Positions 21,760 to 34,770 of a stretch of DNA of 64,000 nt are shown here, in pieces. The number at the start of each line of letters is the position of its first letter. The stretch's first letter is position 1. The notes below the pieces were generated by a model that saw only the letters and a list, made by a program, of their open reading frames with translations, had not been told where the DNA came from and made no database searches. A program made the translations under genes and the position numbers. The stretch is from Pseudorasbora parva (Eukaryota > Chordata > Actinopteri > Cypriniformes > Gobionidae), in the NCBI RefSeq assembly GCF_024679245.1, contig NC_090176.1:19138793-19202792 (forward strand), read 5' to 3'.

Positions 21760-23213
21760 GTGGGATCATGCAAAAGTTGATCTCAGACAACTTCTGGAAA
21801 GTTTTCACCTATTATATATCAGGGAAGTATGCATATTCTGACGCAGTCTCTCTCTATGCCTATGAATCTTTTTCACCTTTTGACTGGTGAATGTCTATAG
21901 AGGATGGATTTTGGAAAGAGAGTATGTAGTTTAAGGGAGAAAAACAAAAGGTTCAAATAACTTGTATCACCAGTGAATTACATTTTTCCTCAGATTGTAT
22001 GCCACAAACAAACAATTTTGTCCAAAATGTTATAAAACATATCCTTTTGGTTTAGCTCATTATTTTCCTTCTGAAAAAGCAGAGCAGGGATTTCCTCGAA
22101 GTTTGAATTAAATGGCCACTTGTAGTGAGGGTCATCTGTGGCTTTGATTGCTGTTGCCATCTGTACTCGTTCCTTTTAGCCTTGAGCTTCGATTGATTGG
22201 AAGAAAATCCCTGGAAATCCAGCTCCTAAACGGAATGGGAGAGAGATTCTTTTCTTCCTTGGCCTGCGAAATGTGTCAACACAAGCAGATGGCAGGAGAA
22301 GATGAGACAAAATCTTCCTCTTACCCCTGTAATAGGCGTCCCGCCATCGGGAACATCCTGTCTGCTCTAAAAGGGTGTGCAAGTGTGTGCGAGGAACCTG
22401 TCCAGCTCAGTTCACATAATATCAGCTGCTGTTAATAATGTTCACTATAATCTAAACTCATAACTATTTCATTTGAAAGCATCAGTGTTGATCTACTGAT
22501 TAGAAGAATGACAGGTAAAATGCTGTGCCTGAATGTATAAATCAATACAGCCTTGTAAATTTACATATAAATGAAAAGCCTCTGAGATATCCATTATTGG
22601 CTCCTTCCACAGAACAGATAAATTCCATTGACATCAATGATTTAAATGAAACATACAAACTAATCAAAGCGTGGTGGCTTGGCATCATATAGTTTAATTA
22701 AAATGAGCACTTTTCATTTGTGTACATTTGATCAAATTCTGCTTAGTTGTATACCATGTGGTGTTGTTTTGAACATGTGACTTGCATAGCGTGTTCCTGT
22801 TGTTCTGTGTGGTCTGATTTACGAGTCTTTGCTTGTCTTTATGGCCCAGTGAGCGATAAGAGTGTAATCAGCTTACACAAGCACTGATCCCAGCCCAGCA
22901 CTGTCTAACAGTAAACACACACCTCATTCAAATCACCACATTATGCAATATTACACGCTCACATAAGCACCGGTTACATATCCCGTGTGCTGGGGAACAG
23001 CTCCGGATGTTTGCTGTTTTGGTCAGGCGGAAGGAAGGAAGAAGGTCTTTATTTTGGTCTGTTTGTGAGATTGTAATCTTGACTTCACTGTTCAGTTTGC
23101 AGAACATCATGTTGCTGATATAAACAATAACCAGTTAACAGTCAGTGCAAAACTTCTGTAGGACCGGGATAGTGAAAATGAATAAAATGCCAATCATGCA
23201 TGTGTGATTAGCA
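21760..23213. other. No gene seen
   Basis: Unique sequence. Segment 22150-22400 has balanced composition but no coherent splice sites or domains. Confidence 0.5.
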
Positions 23214-23453
23214 TATACACTCACTGCCGGCCACTCTGTTATGTACATCTTGCTAGTGCTGGGTTGGACCTTTCTTTTGCTTTTAGAATTGGCTTATTTC
23301 TTCATGGCAGATTCCACCAGGTGCGTTCCTCAGAGGTTGCTGCAGATTAGTTGGCACATCCATGTTTGTGAATCTCCAGCACATCCCACAGATGCTCTAT
23401 TGGATTGAGATCTGGTGACTCATGACTGAGGTCATTGAGAACTCACTGTCATG
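23214..23453 (-). mobile_element. Tc1/mariner fragment split by a TTAA element
   Basis: The minus strand covers the region of the catalytic glutamate: CAATAGAGCATCTGTGGGAT encodes I-E-H-L-W-D. Related sequences occur at 32.5 and 61 kb. It is interrupted at 23454-23457 (TTAA) and appears to resume at 24006. Confidence 0.55.
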
Positions 23454-23457
23454 TTAA

Positions 23458-24001
23458 AGGGTGTTTGCATGCAATTACAATTTTTTAACTTTAGTTAGTG
23501 TGTAATGTTGCTGCTTGAGCATAAACAGTATCTGCAAAGTTACAGCGCTGAAAGTTCAATGCAAACTGAGATATTGTCTTTTAAAGTTATGGCAGTTTAT
23601 TCCCTTAAAAAATGACCGGCTTGGACTACAGCAAGCTTCTTCCTGGGTTGGTGACATCATAAACCCTTGCTAGTCACCGCTGATGTGACTTCTGCCCATA
23701 ATGGGAAGGGGTGTGGCCTTTCCGGACAACCTGTGCTTGGCACTTCAGCCAATAAAAATACATGAAACTACATTTGGCCATCTAACCAATCAAAGACCAT
23801 TGCGTTTTTCAGAGGGAGGGGCAAGTGAGGAAGCAAATGAGCTGTTCAAAGGACAGTGGAGACAGCGGTGTGGAATAAAGGTCAAATATAAGAAAAATAT
23901 GGCGTATTCATTTTTTTTTTTTTTTTAATATTAAGACATGTTATACTGCGCTCTATAAACACAACCAAGACTAGGAAAAAACTAAACACAGAACCACCCC
24001 T
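23458..24001. mobile_element. TTAA-target element related to the THAP element, 544 bp
   Basis: Flanked by TTAA (23454-23457, 24002-24005) with inverted ends AGGGTGTTTGC and AGGGGTGGTTCTG. The left third matches the THAP element at 2490-2570 (ACTTTAGTTAGTGTGTAATG), but the THAP exon is absent. It is probably a nonautonomous derivative. Confidence 0.75.
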
Positions 24002-24041
24002 TTAAAGAAACCAGTGTGACGTCACTTTGTTTACCATGGTA

Positions 24042-24620
24042 TACATTTAATAGATTATAATTTAGTGTCAGTCTTTAGTGTCTGTTTTATGATATGGATG
24101 CTACAGCAACAATAATACTGTAATTTGTGTGGGAAGTGCAAATGACAACATATTAGTGTGGGACGGATTCCATCCCGATCTCGCAAAAAATGTACGTTAC
24201 CTTGTCCCGCTACCGCCCGCCAGCAAATCTAGTCCTGTGCCGGACTCTATTGCGTTGGGTCCCGCGTGAGTGCAGGGGTCCGTTCTCCATACCTCTCTTA
24301 ATACATCTAAGATTATTTGACAGATGCCATATCTTCGAATTGTGATAATTGAACTCTGGCTAATGTGGTTCTTCAAACAAAGAAATCATTCCCATAATAT
24401 CACCACCACTGATATATTTTATTATTATTAATAAATTATTATTGCCCCTGGTTCAGGAAGGAACTCTTGTAATGAAGCTGTGGTTGGGACAGATTTTAAG
24501 TATCAGCGCAACTTAAAAATATGCAATATAATTCTGTTTACATAAAATAAGCCTCAAATACTTGTCTTTTCCCCCACTTTAAGAAAGTATCAGATGTTTT
24601 TGTGTGTCAGATGACTGACA
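24042..24620. other. No gene seen
   Basis: AT-rich. Positions 24160-24290 (GTCCCGCTACCGCCCGCC) look like part of a dispersed repeat. This lies beyond the proposed end of the minus-strand gene. Confidence 0.4.
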
Positions 24621-24626
24621 CTGTGC

Positions 24627-24632
24627 TTTATT
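24627..24632 (-). terminator. Polyadenylation signal AATAAA
   Basis: The minus strand reads CAATAAAGCACAGTG, then a TCTGACACACAAAAA stretch. It is a canonical signal about 3.06 kb downstream of the stop at 27690 and fits as the 3' end of the minus-strand gene. I could not test transcription. Confidence 0.4.
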
Positions 24633-27600
24633 GCTGTACAGGAACTTTTATAAAACATTTCAAAACAAAATATGTACCAAGACATACATTTTTTTTTCTT
24701 TGCCCACAAACATGTATTGAAGTAATAGGCATGAATATATAATTTACAGAAGGATCAGAAAGGAAGAAAACCCCCCTCCCACCCCACCCACCCAAAAAAC
24801 AAAACTAAAACACATCGACTACAAAAGACAGTAATAGCCATGGTAATTTAATATTTTGTTGAGCTCCGCATATTTGAACAAGCACAAGAATCTGAATAAG
24901 ATTTCAATGTCTTGAGATGAAAATGGCAGTGTTGTATTTGAGACCAGCTCATTTCAGTCAGTCAAAACCAGACTCAGCCTTGACTTGAACCAGACCATAT
25001 TCTGGACTTGGACTCGAATGAGCTGGTCTCGACTACAACACTGGGAGATGTTCTCTACATATTGAGCTTAACCAAACCATTTCTGGCCATTGCTTTGCTA
25101 TCAAATCAATAAGTCCATTATAACAAGGCCATGTTGGGCTGGAGGGAAATTCATAACATAATGTCTGGATGGTTTCACAGCACCAGTTAAGACAAAGGGC
25201 ATGATCCAGTGAAGTCTATATCTCCACACCATATCAGACTAAGCACAGAAAAAACAGGCAGATGGAGTGTGTACGTATGAGATCTCATGCGTTAACATAC
25301 GTTCCCTTTTCAACAACAGGTTAGAAAAATGGGTTCATACTGTACAGTTCTTTTTTCTCTTTCTGCTTTGTAGTATTGATGTCAAGTCAATACTAAACAT
25401 TATAAAATAGCATTTTTTTCTTCTTTAATAAATTAATTTGTCAAATAATAGTATCGTAACCCTGTTAAGCAGTAAGCGATGCAAAGCAGCTATTCCAAAA
25501 CTGTGGATCGAACCCATGAAGTGAGTTCCGGTCTCCATCAGCACTGGCCTGCACAGTGATTTTAATATGCGTCTCTGATCTGCAGGACTGCACAGCAGTG
25601 AAAGATTTTTAAACCACCGTCCAATGCAATGGGGAAAGGGCGTATTCACATTAGTTGGGGAGATATTAGATGCATAAGCATTAGCAGTCTCTTTCAGAGC
25701 CGTTTGTAATGATTTATAGAGCCAGAAAGTATGACTCTGAAAACTAGGCCTTAAAAGTCATCTCTAGGTTTGTTAATTTGTGTGAATCACGTTTTACATT
25801 GAAAATAATTTACTGTTTCAATACAATCATTAAACACAATTGGTTATGTAGACCATACATCTTAAGTCATTGTTTTCTCAGATTTAATGTATGTACATTC
25901 ACATATTGAGACCAAAGACATTTCCATAGATCATTGTCAGAAGGGCTGAATGGGTTCTTTTAAGAAGGTGTGACATTTGGGGACACTTTTTTTTCAGCAA
26001 GACAGGACGGCACCTTTAGGATAGGCAAACAGGCATGAAGTGACAATGCTTAAACGAAACAGCGGCAAAGTGCGACTCAAACGTACTTGCACAAACACAA
26101 AAGTTCTGTACAATAAATTAAATATCTTTATACATTTTAAAGATTGACCTCAGTCCTATGTGGCTGGAGAACGGCTAAAGAGTTTACCATGAATAAACAA
26201 TCACTCTGTTCTAAAATGATACTATAAAACCCACTACCTTAGTCCTTCTGTCATTGCATCCTTGCATTCAGGAATAACTTTCCATTATAAAGACAATAAT
26301 TTGCCAATATACTCATAAAACATCTGCAATCTGTACATAACCATCTATTCAGTCATATTGAAGACAACCAGTTCTGCTTATTCTCAGAAAAGCGCCTATA
26401 CATCAGGTACATGGCTGTGCTTATGGTGGGGCTCCTGGTGCAAACCCACTGTTCAATGTCCAAAAATATTTACCCAAGTGCTTTCAGGTAATAAATCTGG
26501 AAGTGTGCACTGTATGGACAAACCAAATTCCTCGAGACCTCTGTTTGGTGGCCTCTGGGTAACCTCACGCATTAGGAACGACGAGAGAGATGAATGTTCT
26601 GAAACTTCAGGGAGACTAAAGGTCGTATACAGATCATCTACTAAGGTACTGACATGTTACCATACAAGCCAGCATTTGTAAATAAGCACCTTTGAGGAAA
26701 AGTTTAAGAACTCGTTGCGGGAGTTGTCGGAATCCAGTCGGCAGTAATATCCATCACCAGTAATGATTGTTCCGTCTAAAGGTGTTTTAGGAGAATTGTG
26801 CTCTTTAACCATTCAATATAAATCAGGCGTCTTCAAGTTCGTCAACAGTATGTTTTGCGAAACCTCTTGGTTTCATGTTGCAGAAGTGTGCGCACATTAG
26901 CCTACAGAGTCCAGAAGCTGGTGAAAATGTTGTGGACTTGTGATGTTACAGATAATTTCCCTGAACCCTGACCTCTTTGTAAGGTCACAACCTGTGTGTG
27001 ATGGTTGCCAACGCTGATGGAGGGTAACCAAAGCACCTGAAAAAGCATGAAGTCTAGCTGCTTTTCTGAACCTGAAGGACTTTGTTCACAAAGCTAGGCC
27101 TATGAGGTCAACACAAAGTTTTGTAAACTTTAAGGTCTGTCGCGTCCATGTGTCTCGAGTGCTCGAGTTGGAATAGAACTGGCACTTTTTACCCAACCCA
27201 GGCAACAACAACCACACGTGGAGCAACGAGCACCAGGGTTTAGAACTAAAATATGGCCCACAATGTAGACTATAGCACGCAGTAGCACAGTCAAGATATG
27301 TTTGCACAGCCCTAAGATAGCGTTGATGAATTGCAATCAAGGTGACGTGATGAGAACTTTAAAACAGCGAGATGTTTAGAACACTGCGAATGGGCTTCAT
27401 AATAGCCATGTGACAGAGATTGGTAGTCTTTGAGGGGGTTGTTTGTAAATTGGTCCCAGTTGTCCATTAGTTGGAGAGATTAGTGGAACTGTTTTCCAAG
27501 AAACTTTTAATTCTTTCAAAAAAAGGGAAAAGATGAACAAGAACAAATTTGGATGCCCTCCTCTCCTGAGTTCAGAGTCTTGCTATGTTTAGAGGATGCC

Positions 27601-27689
27601 ACCCCTATGTTAAGGGCAAAATATAAAAAGGGATATCTGGCCTAAGGAGTGTGGTTTAACTGAGGTTTATCTCTGGAAGACCACAATCT
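24633..27689 (-). other. Probable 3'UTR of the minus-strand gene
   Basis: This 3 kb stretch is almost free of recognised transposons, unlike its surroundings, and lies between the terminal stop and a canonical polyadenylation signal. It contains a short inverted-repeat element (24934-25043) and a C/A-rich run near 24770. No long reading frame with domain content is present. The 3'UTR call is inferred from position. Confidence 0.4.
24934..25043. repeat. Small inverted-repeat element
   Basis: Starts CAGTGTTGTATTTGAGACCA and ends TGGTCTCGACTACAACACTG, nearly perfect inverted ends of about 28 bp. A related sequence lies at about 19090-19165. It may be a hAT-type miniature element. Confidence 0.6.
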
Positions 27690-27866
27690 CTAGGACGATG
27701 CTTTCTTTCTGGGACTCTTGGTCTTCAACTTTAGGGTGGGTGAGGTGTTTGTGTGGAGCCAAGCATTCTGCCAGTCCGGTCGACCATCACAAACACTCCT
27801 CCGCCATCGCAATAATTCCTGCAGAGTGGTCCGCTGATCCCCACCTGCACGTGACCTCTGGATCAC
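27690..27866 (-). CDS. Terminal coding exon of unidentified minus-strand gene
   Basis: A good acceptor (TTTTTGTCATTTCCCCAG on the minus strand) precedes base 27866. Entered in phase 0, the exon is open for 58 codons and ends at a TAG (27690-27692). The peptide has an amphipathic stretch (TTLQELLRWRRSVCDG), a W-rich segment (D-W-Q-N-A-W-L) and a basic end (KLKTKSPRKKASS). Phase 0 is exactly what the 32-nt microexon at 28340-28371 delivers when it follows exon 58029-58196. The other two frames are open for part of the exon but would need a different incoming phase. I do not recognise the family, so function is not assigned. Confidence 0.5.
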   Translation of the reverse strand: MIQRSRAGGDQRTTLQELLRWRRSVCDGRPDWQNAWLHTNTSPTLKLKTKSPRKKASS

Positions 27867-27925
27867 CTGGGGAAATGACAAAAAGGTTATGATTAGTAAA
27901 TGATGCATAATGGATGTATCTACAG

Positions 27926-28314
27926 CAGGGGTAGCCAACCCTGCTCCTGGAGGGCTACCTTTCCTGCCCACTTCAGTTCCACCCCTTCCCCAAAACACCT
28001 GCCTGTTATTTTCAAGTAATCCTGAACACTTTGATTTGTTGGTTCAGGTGTGTTTGATTAGGGTTGGAGCTAAACTCTGCAGGATGGTAGCCCTCCAAAG
28101 CTGAATCCGAACTCACCCCTATAGCTTCAAAAAAAGGCATTATTCGAAGCAATTTGTAGTGGTGGATGTAATCGAGCGCACATTCTATCCAATGTACACA
28201 TAATGGCTGTCAGAATTCGCTCACTCATTTTCATTCACTAACACAGTGAATAGTGATTGAGGGTTTAGGGGGTGATTTCAGATTCAACCTGAAAAGAAGT
28301 TTTGGCTACCCCTG
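27926..28314. mobile_element. hAT-type miniature element, 389 bp, in last intron
   Basis: Inverted ends CAGGGGTAGCCAA and TTGGCTACCCCTG. Flanks ATCTACAG (27918-27925) and ATCTACAA (28315-28322) match at 7 of 8, a hAT-type duplication. It accounts for most of the 473-bp intron between the microexon and the terminal exon. Confidence 0.85.
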
Positions 28315-28339
28315 ATCTACAAGTGTCAACGCTACTTAC

Positions 28340-28371
28340 CACACATGAACAGAACAGCAATGATCCAGATT
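28340..28371 (-). CDS. 32-nt microexon of unidentified minus-strand gene
   Basis: Bounded on the minus strand by an AG (28372-28373) and a strong donor (TGTGTG then GTAAGT, 28339 downward). Joined in phase 1 to exon 58029-58196 it encodes E-S-G-S-L-L-F-C-S-C-V and leaves phase 0, which the terminal exon requires. The upstream polypyrimidine tract is weak (TTCCAATTATATTGGATTTAG), typical of regulated microexons. An alternative frame gives a hydrophobic I-W-I-I-A-V-L-F-M-C string, but its phases do not fit the upstream exon. The call rests on splice sites and phase only. Confidence 0.4.
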
Positions 28372-29546
28372 CTAAATCCAATATAATTGGAATATTGCAA
28401 CAGTAACATTACACACATAGGCAAAGCACAAAGCAGCTATAGCAGAAAATGAAATGTGTCCAGCATTTGGTGGTACTGACGTGAGATTGTATGCATCATA
28501 CAATACATACAAGTGCCCTTGGTGAAGAAAGGGACAAATCATAGATGCATGTTCATCATTGTATGAAGGAATTTAGAAGGAGAATAAAAGTGCATACATA
28601 TAAGAAAGGCCTTTTGATGTTAATAAAAAGAAAAGAAAAACACCTCTGCAACTGGCAACCCTACCAATACGCACATACACACAACCCGCCCATAGACATC
28701 CCCCATCCATCATACAAGCGTAATCAATAAACGGATAAATCAATCTACCCCAATCATCTGCAGCTGGTAAATGCCACAAATGGAACAGAACCTCCTGCTG
28801 TGACTCTGATCCATTCATGACGGATGCACATGGCTTTAGTTTAGTCACAGAGAAAACCCCGTCCATTTGTTATCTCTTTCTAATAGGACGTCAGATGGCA
28901 CCGTGTGAGAAACAGCAGAACTATAGTGCCTAACAGGAAGACTGTGTCATTTGTTTTTATTAAAGTTAATAAGTGGAACTTACAGAATCCTTAAAAAATT
29001 GTCTTTTGAACATAAATAAGGCACGTAGAAAGTTGAAAATCTAGGCTGTTTATCTGGATCGAACCTTGGACTAAACCTATTATTACCCTTAAGCCAGGTT
29101 GCTCCAGTGTTTGCTTAAATGTTGGATACATGTTTAATGTGCTGAAGAAAATAACAGAAATAGCCAAGCAGCAGCTTTGAAAGCTACAGTACAGTTTTCA
29201 AAATGAATTAAAATTAGAAGAAATAAGGAAATAACAAACCATCTGGGACATCAATTTCTTTGATAATCAATTGAAAGTATAATTCAGCGATTCAGGCTTT
29301 GCAATTCAGATGAGATGGTGTGTCTGGAGGTTTCCAAATGAGAAATGGCCCTAATTAATAACTGGTGTCCAAATCCAGCTATAGCACCTGACTGAAAATC
29401 CAACATTATGTATACAAAAATGGCAGTAAAAAAATCCTTAAAACAATATAAAATTTTAGATTTTAAAATAAATGCATAAAATTAATAGAGAGTAGAGGTA
29501 GGAACCAGGGTAAATGTATGGAGAGTCCAAATTACTGTAACTAATG
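28372..29546 (-). other. Intron sequence; one diverged repeat copy
   Basis: Mostly unique. Positions 29238-29390 are related in direct orientation to 30850-30992. No further exon was recognised. Confidence 0.5.
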
Positions 29547-30153
29547 CACTATATTACCAAAAGTATTGGGACACCCTTCCAATCTGAATTTAACGGTACT
29601 TGCCTAACTGCATTTTGCCAAGTGTAAAGTTTGGTGGAGGGGGATTATGGTGTAGTGTTGTTTTTCAGGGGTTGGGCTTGGGCCCTTAGTTCCGTTGAAA
29701 GGAACTCTTAATGCTTCAGCATACCAAGACATTTTGGACAATTTCATACTCCCAATGTTGTGGGAACAGTTTGGGGACGGCCCCTTCCTGTTCTAACATG
29801 ACTGCGCACCAGTGCACAAAGCAAGATCCATAAAGACATGGATGAGTGAGTTTGGTGTTGAGGAACTTGACTGGCCTGCACAGAGTCCTGACCTCAACCC
29901 GATAGAACATCTTTGGGAGGAATTAGAGCGAAGACTGCAAGCCAGGCCTTCTTGTCCAACATCAGTGCCTGGCCTCATAAATGTGCTTCTAGAAGAATGG
30001 TCAAAAATTCCCATAAACACACTCCTAAACCTTGTGGTATAGCTGTAAAGGGTGGGCTAACTCCATAATAAACCCTCCGGATTAAGAATGGAATGTCATT
30101 AAAGTTCATGTGAATGTAAAGGCAGGCATCCCACAACTTTTGGTAATTTGTTG
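29547..30153 (+). mobile_element. Tc1/mariner element, internally deleted
   Basis: The left end CACTATATTACCAAAAGTAT and right end CCACAACTTTTGGTAAT are inverted Tc1-type ends. About 600 bp remain of an expected 1.3-1.6 kb. The N-terminal half of the transposase, including the first catalytic aspartate, is missing. Confidence 0.75.
29617..30042 (+). pseudogene. Tc1 transposase C-terminal half
   Basis: The frame begins near K-F-G-G-G-G-L-W-C-S-V-V, equivalent to the G-G-G-S-V-M-V-W strand of Tc1 enzymes. It continues to the second aspartate region (H-D-C-A-P-V-H-K, preceded by a stop at about 29794). It then reaches the glutamate in Q-S-P-D-L-N-P-I-E-H-L-W-E. From 29812 to 30042 the frame is open to a natural-looking C-terminus. 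The HTH domains and first aspartate are deleted, so it is inactive. Confidence 0.8.
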
Positions 30154-31170
30154 TGTTTGATATGCTAATTGTATGACACTCCCCTAAACCCTTCATGTCA
30201 TAGCTAGGGGAATGTATGTTTAATGCTGATAATCTTCCTGTTCTCAGCATGATGAGAGCGTTTAGGAAGATACGGGGGCTGAGCATACAGTAGATAGTAT
30301 TGTTAGACTATCTCAAATGACGTAACGGGATGCCCCTGGCCTATTTTACCACTCCAGTCCGCTCTGAGAGGGAACTCAGCCGGAAACATTGTGAGAGTGA
30401 GAGAGTGCAGTGGTGATGTTACAGTACAGCAGAAGCGTATTCTAGGAATCCAGGCCATTTACAGAGACGTGCACACCCACGCACACTGCTAGAAAGTACT
30501 GATCCATAATTTACACCTATCTGTCGACTCCCAGTCTCACAAAGATGGCACACAGTGTACCAAACAGAACAAATTGTGCAAACACACACACAGTCAGCCA
30601 ATCACGCACACTCATTAAGACCAAGCACGTCTTTGTCAATCACTGCATTCACACCTGTAATGCTATCTGGACGGTACACAAAGCCACACGTAAAGCACCT
30701 GGATCGCATGCAATTATTTATATTCAAGCAAAAGAACATACTTAACCTTGCATTATTTATGGGCTTCATCAAAGGGCATATGCACACTTGGAGATGTAGA
30801 ATACAGACAGGCGGGCAACATGACCACTTACATTCTAAATTAAGCCCAACCTCTGTAACCATCGGGGACATCCAGTTCTTTGACAATCAATTGACAAAAT
30901 ATTCAGTGATTCAGACTTTGCAATTCAAATGAGATGGGGTTTCTGAAGGTTTCCAAACAACAAACGGCCCCCATTATGCGCTAGTGTTCAAATCTTTGGA
31001 AAAAATAGAATTATTTCACAACCAAATATATAGATTAATTTTCATTTTCTTTCACCACTGGATTTTTTTACATCGTTTTAGGCATAATATTTGCCAGTGT
31101 AAGAAAAGTAAACCTCAAATAAAGATAATAATAAACAAATCTTATTCTTACACAATTTTAAATTTATATA
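30154..31170 (-). other. Intron sequence; partner copy of a diverged repeat
   Basis: Positions 30850-30992 repeat 29238-29390, with shared TTTGCAATTCA and GGTTTCCAAA. No exon was recognised. Confidence 0.5.
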
Positions 31171-31171
31171 T

Positions 31172-32489
<1,318 letters not shown>

Positions 32490-33350
32490 GCCGATCAGGA
32501 ATAACATTATGTCAGCCTTACTAATATCGTGTTGGTCCCCCTTCTTCTGCCAAAACAGCCCTGACCTGTTGAGGCATGGACTCCACTAGACCCCTGAAGG
32601 TGTTCTGTGTTATCTGGCATCAAGATGTTAGCAGCCAATCCTTTAAGTTATGTAAGTTGCAAGGTGGGGCCTCCATGGATCGGACTTGTTTGTTCAGCAC
32701 ATCCCACAGATGCTCAATTGGATTGAGATCTGGGGAATTTGGAGGCCAAGTCAACACCTCAAACTCGTTGTTTTGCTGCTCAAACTATTCTTGAACCATT
32801 TTTACTTTGTGGCAGGGTGCATTATCCTGCTGAAAGAGGCCAAAGACACCAGGGAGTACTTTTACCGTGAAAGGGTGCACATGGTCTGCAACAATGCTTA
32901 GGTAAGTGATACATTCACATGGATGGCAGAACATTGCCCAAAGCATCACACTGCCTCCGTCTTGCCTATTTCCCATAGTGCATCCTGGTGCCATATGTGT
33001 TTCCAAGGTAAGTGACACACACACACCTGGACATCCACGTGATGTCAAAGAAAACGCTTTCTATCAGAACCAGCATTAACTTCTAGAGCAATTTGAGCAA
33101 AAGTATCTCGTCTGTTTGGACCACACAGGCCAGCCTTCGTCCCCCCATGTGCATCATTTGTTTTGCAATATTGTCTAGTTTAATACTGTGAAGCTGCTTT
33201 GTAACAATCATCATTGTAAAAGCGCTATACAAATAAAGTTGATTTATTGATTGTTTAATGAGCTAAAATCCTTACGCTTGCCCATTTTCCTGCTTCTAAC
33301 ACATCAACTTTGAGGACAGAATATTCAGAAACTGATCAGTGTATTCAGCA
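32490..33350 (-). mobile_element. Tc1/mariner element remnant
   Basis: Ends resemble those of the 60888-61662 copy: GATCAGGAATAACATTATG at the left and CTGATCAGTGTATT at the right. The minus strand carries a C-terminal transposase part with the second aspartate (FQQDNAPCHK, about 32845) and the glutamate region (N-P-I-E-H-L-W near 32720). The middle is replaced at about 33160-33265 by a different sequence with TAAAAGCGCTATACAAATAA, a motif I recall from the tails of cyprinid short repeats. Confidence 0.65.
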
Positions 33351-34244
33351 AAATTGGATGCTATTAATTTTATTCATTTTTATGGTTCATATCCTTTAAC
33401 ATTTCTCAGTGGCTTTCAACTAGTCACAAGCTAAAATTTGTTGCATGTCTGTTGTGATAGCATCATGGAACACAAGAAAAAAAACTATTAATCAAATGGA
33501 ACTCACCATATAATTGTTTAAGTTAAGATAGTGAAATAAACAGGCTTAACTTAACAAATGTCCAATCAAACTTCCAATGAAATGTTAGGTGTGCAACTAC
33601 TGTGTGCTTTGTTGTGTGAATTATTGACTGCTGAGAGCATGAAACTTGCATTCAAGAAACTACATACTGAACTGGAGGATAGACAATTTTTAACAAACTT
33701 GGCTTTTTTTTGTCCCTCAAACTCCAATTGCCCTGCCTATTCTGTACACTTTCCCTTATATAGGCTTGTGGGGTATAAATGTCTCCGTATTATATCTTTT
33801 GGGGAGTAAATGTACAGATTGTGGTCTACAGAGAGATGTGTGTTAATCTCTTTCTGTCCCAGCCGTACAGATGTGCAGTGGGATTCTCCAATGGCTCTTT
33901 TATCATTCATCCTTTAAGAAGATTAGAAACCTCTCCTCCTCCCTTATCCTGTCCCACCCCTCTACAAGAACCGTTAACCCATGGGACCCCCTCAAAGTGA
34001 CCAGTCATGTGCAGATGTGAGGTCTTTCAATTCTCCATTCCACATTTTCTCTTAGCATCTCATCATGAGTGTTACATAAAAAATAAAATAAAAATACTGT
34101 AACCACTGTAAGAAAATTCATGTGTTTGTCTACAAAAATGTACCATGGCAATACCATGTTTCTTTTGCTGCTCAAAAGTTTGGGATCAGAACGAGTGTCC
34201 TTGTGTCCACCACGGCAGGATTATTTAGATCAAAAATAAATTTA
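33351..34244 (-). other. Intron sequence, no feature seen
   Basis: AT-rich unique sequence. Short open frames at 33558-34000 lack domain content. Confidence 0.5.
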
Positions 34245-34253
34245 ATAAATAAC

Positions 34254-34761
34254 TAGCCTAGAAATTTAGACGCACCCTAGCGGTAGCAAATCGAATTTGC
34301 AGCGAGTGTCGTCTAGCAACTCTCCATAGACTTGAGCTGGAAAAACCAAACTCTGGTCAGGCCAATCACATTGCTTATTGTGTTGGTTGGCGGTCTTAAA
34401 ATAATGACGGTAGAGTTGCGGAGGTTCGGCGTGCTACTTGTAAACAACGAAGCTGGCGAACGGCGGTCTTTCAAGACGGCTTGGGCCGCAAATCTGGAAG
34501 ACTTGGAGTTAACCTTTTCTTTGAGAAAAGAACAGCACGGAAATCATTCTTAAGAAGGGAAGATGTGTTCAGAGTTTTGCCGACTGGATATAGAAAGTTT
34601 AATCTATAAACTAGCTCCGCTTCACATAGCTTTGGTTGATTGTAGTGTATTGCGCGTAGAGGGATTTTAAAAGACAACCGTTCATCCCGCCCCTCGGATT
34701 GAGCCCTGTCAATTGTGAATTCCCAGACCAACATCTAGCCTAGGTCTGGCTTGTCAGGCTA
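34254..34761 (+). mobile_element. Helicase-type element with exact 9-bp duplication, copy 3
   Basis: Flanked by ATAAATAAC on both sides (34245-34253 and 34762-34770), an exact 9-bp target duplication. Ends are TAGCCTAGAAATTTAGACGC and CTGGCTTGTCAGGCTA. The interior carries the helicase-motif region (F-S-L-R-K-E-Q near 34520, broken by a frameshift; then L-P-T-G-Y). This copy defines the element borders for the family. Confidence 0.88.
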
Positions 34762-34770
34762 ATAAATAAC

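Noticed and set aside
22148..22435. Plus-strand frame with several cysteines
   Set aside because: Cysteine spacing fits no zinc-finger type I know, and splice signals are lacking.
27787..27866. Alternative reading of the terminal exon ending after about 26 codons
   Set aside because: It requires phase 1 entry. It would apply only if the microexon were skipped, so it is noted as a possible isoform, not the main call.
28340..28400. Transmembrane-like peptide at the microexon (I-W-I-I-A-V-L-F-M-C)
   Set aside because: That frame needs incoming phase 2, but the upstream exon ends in phase 1. The phase-consistent frame is different and not membrane-like.
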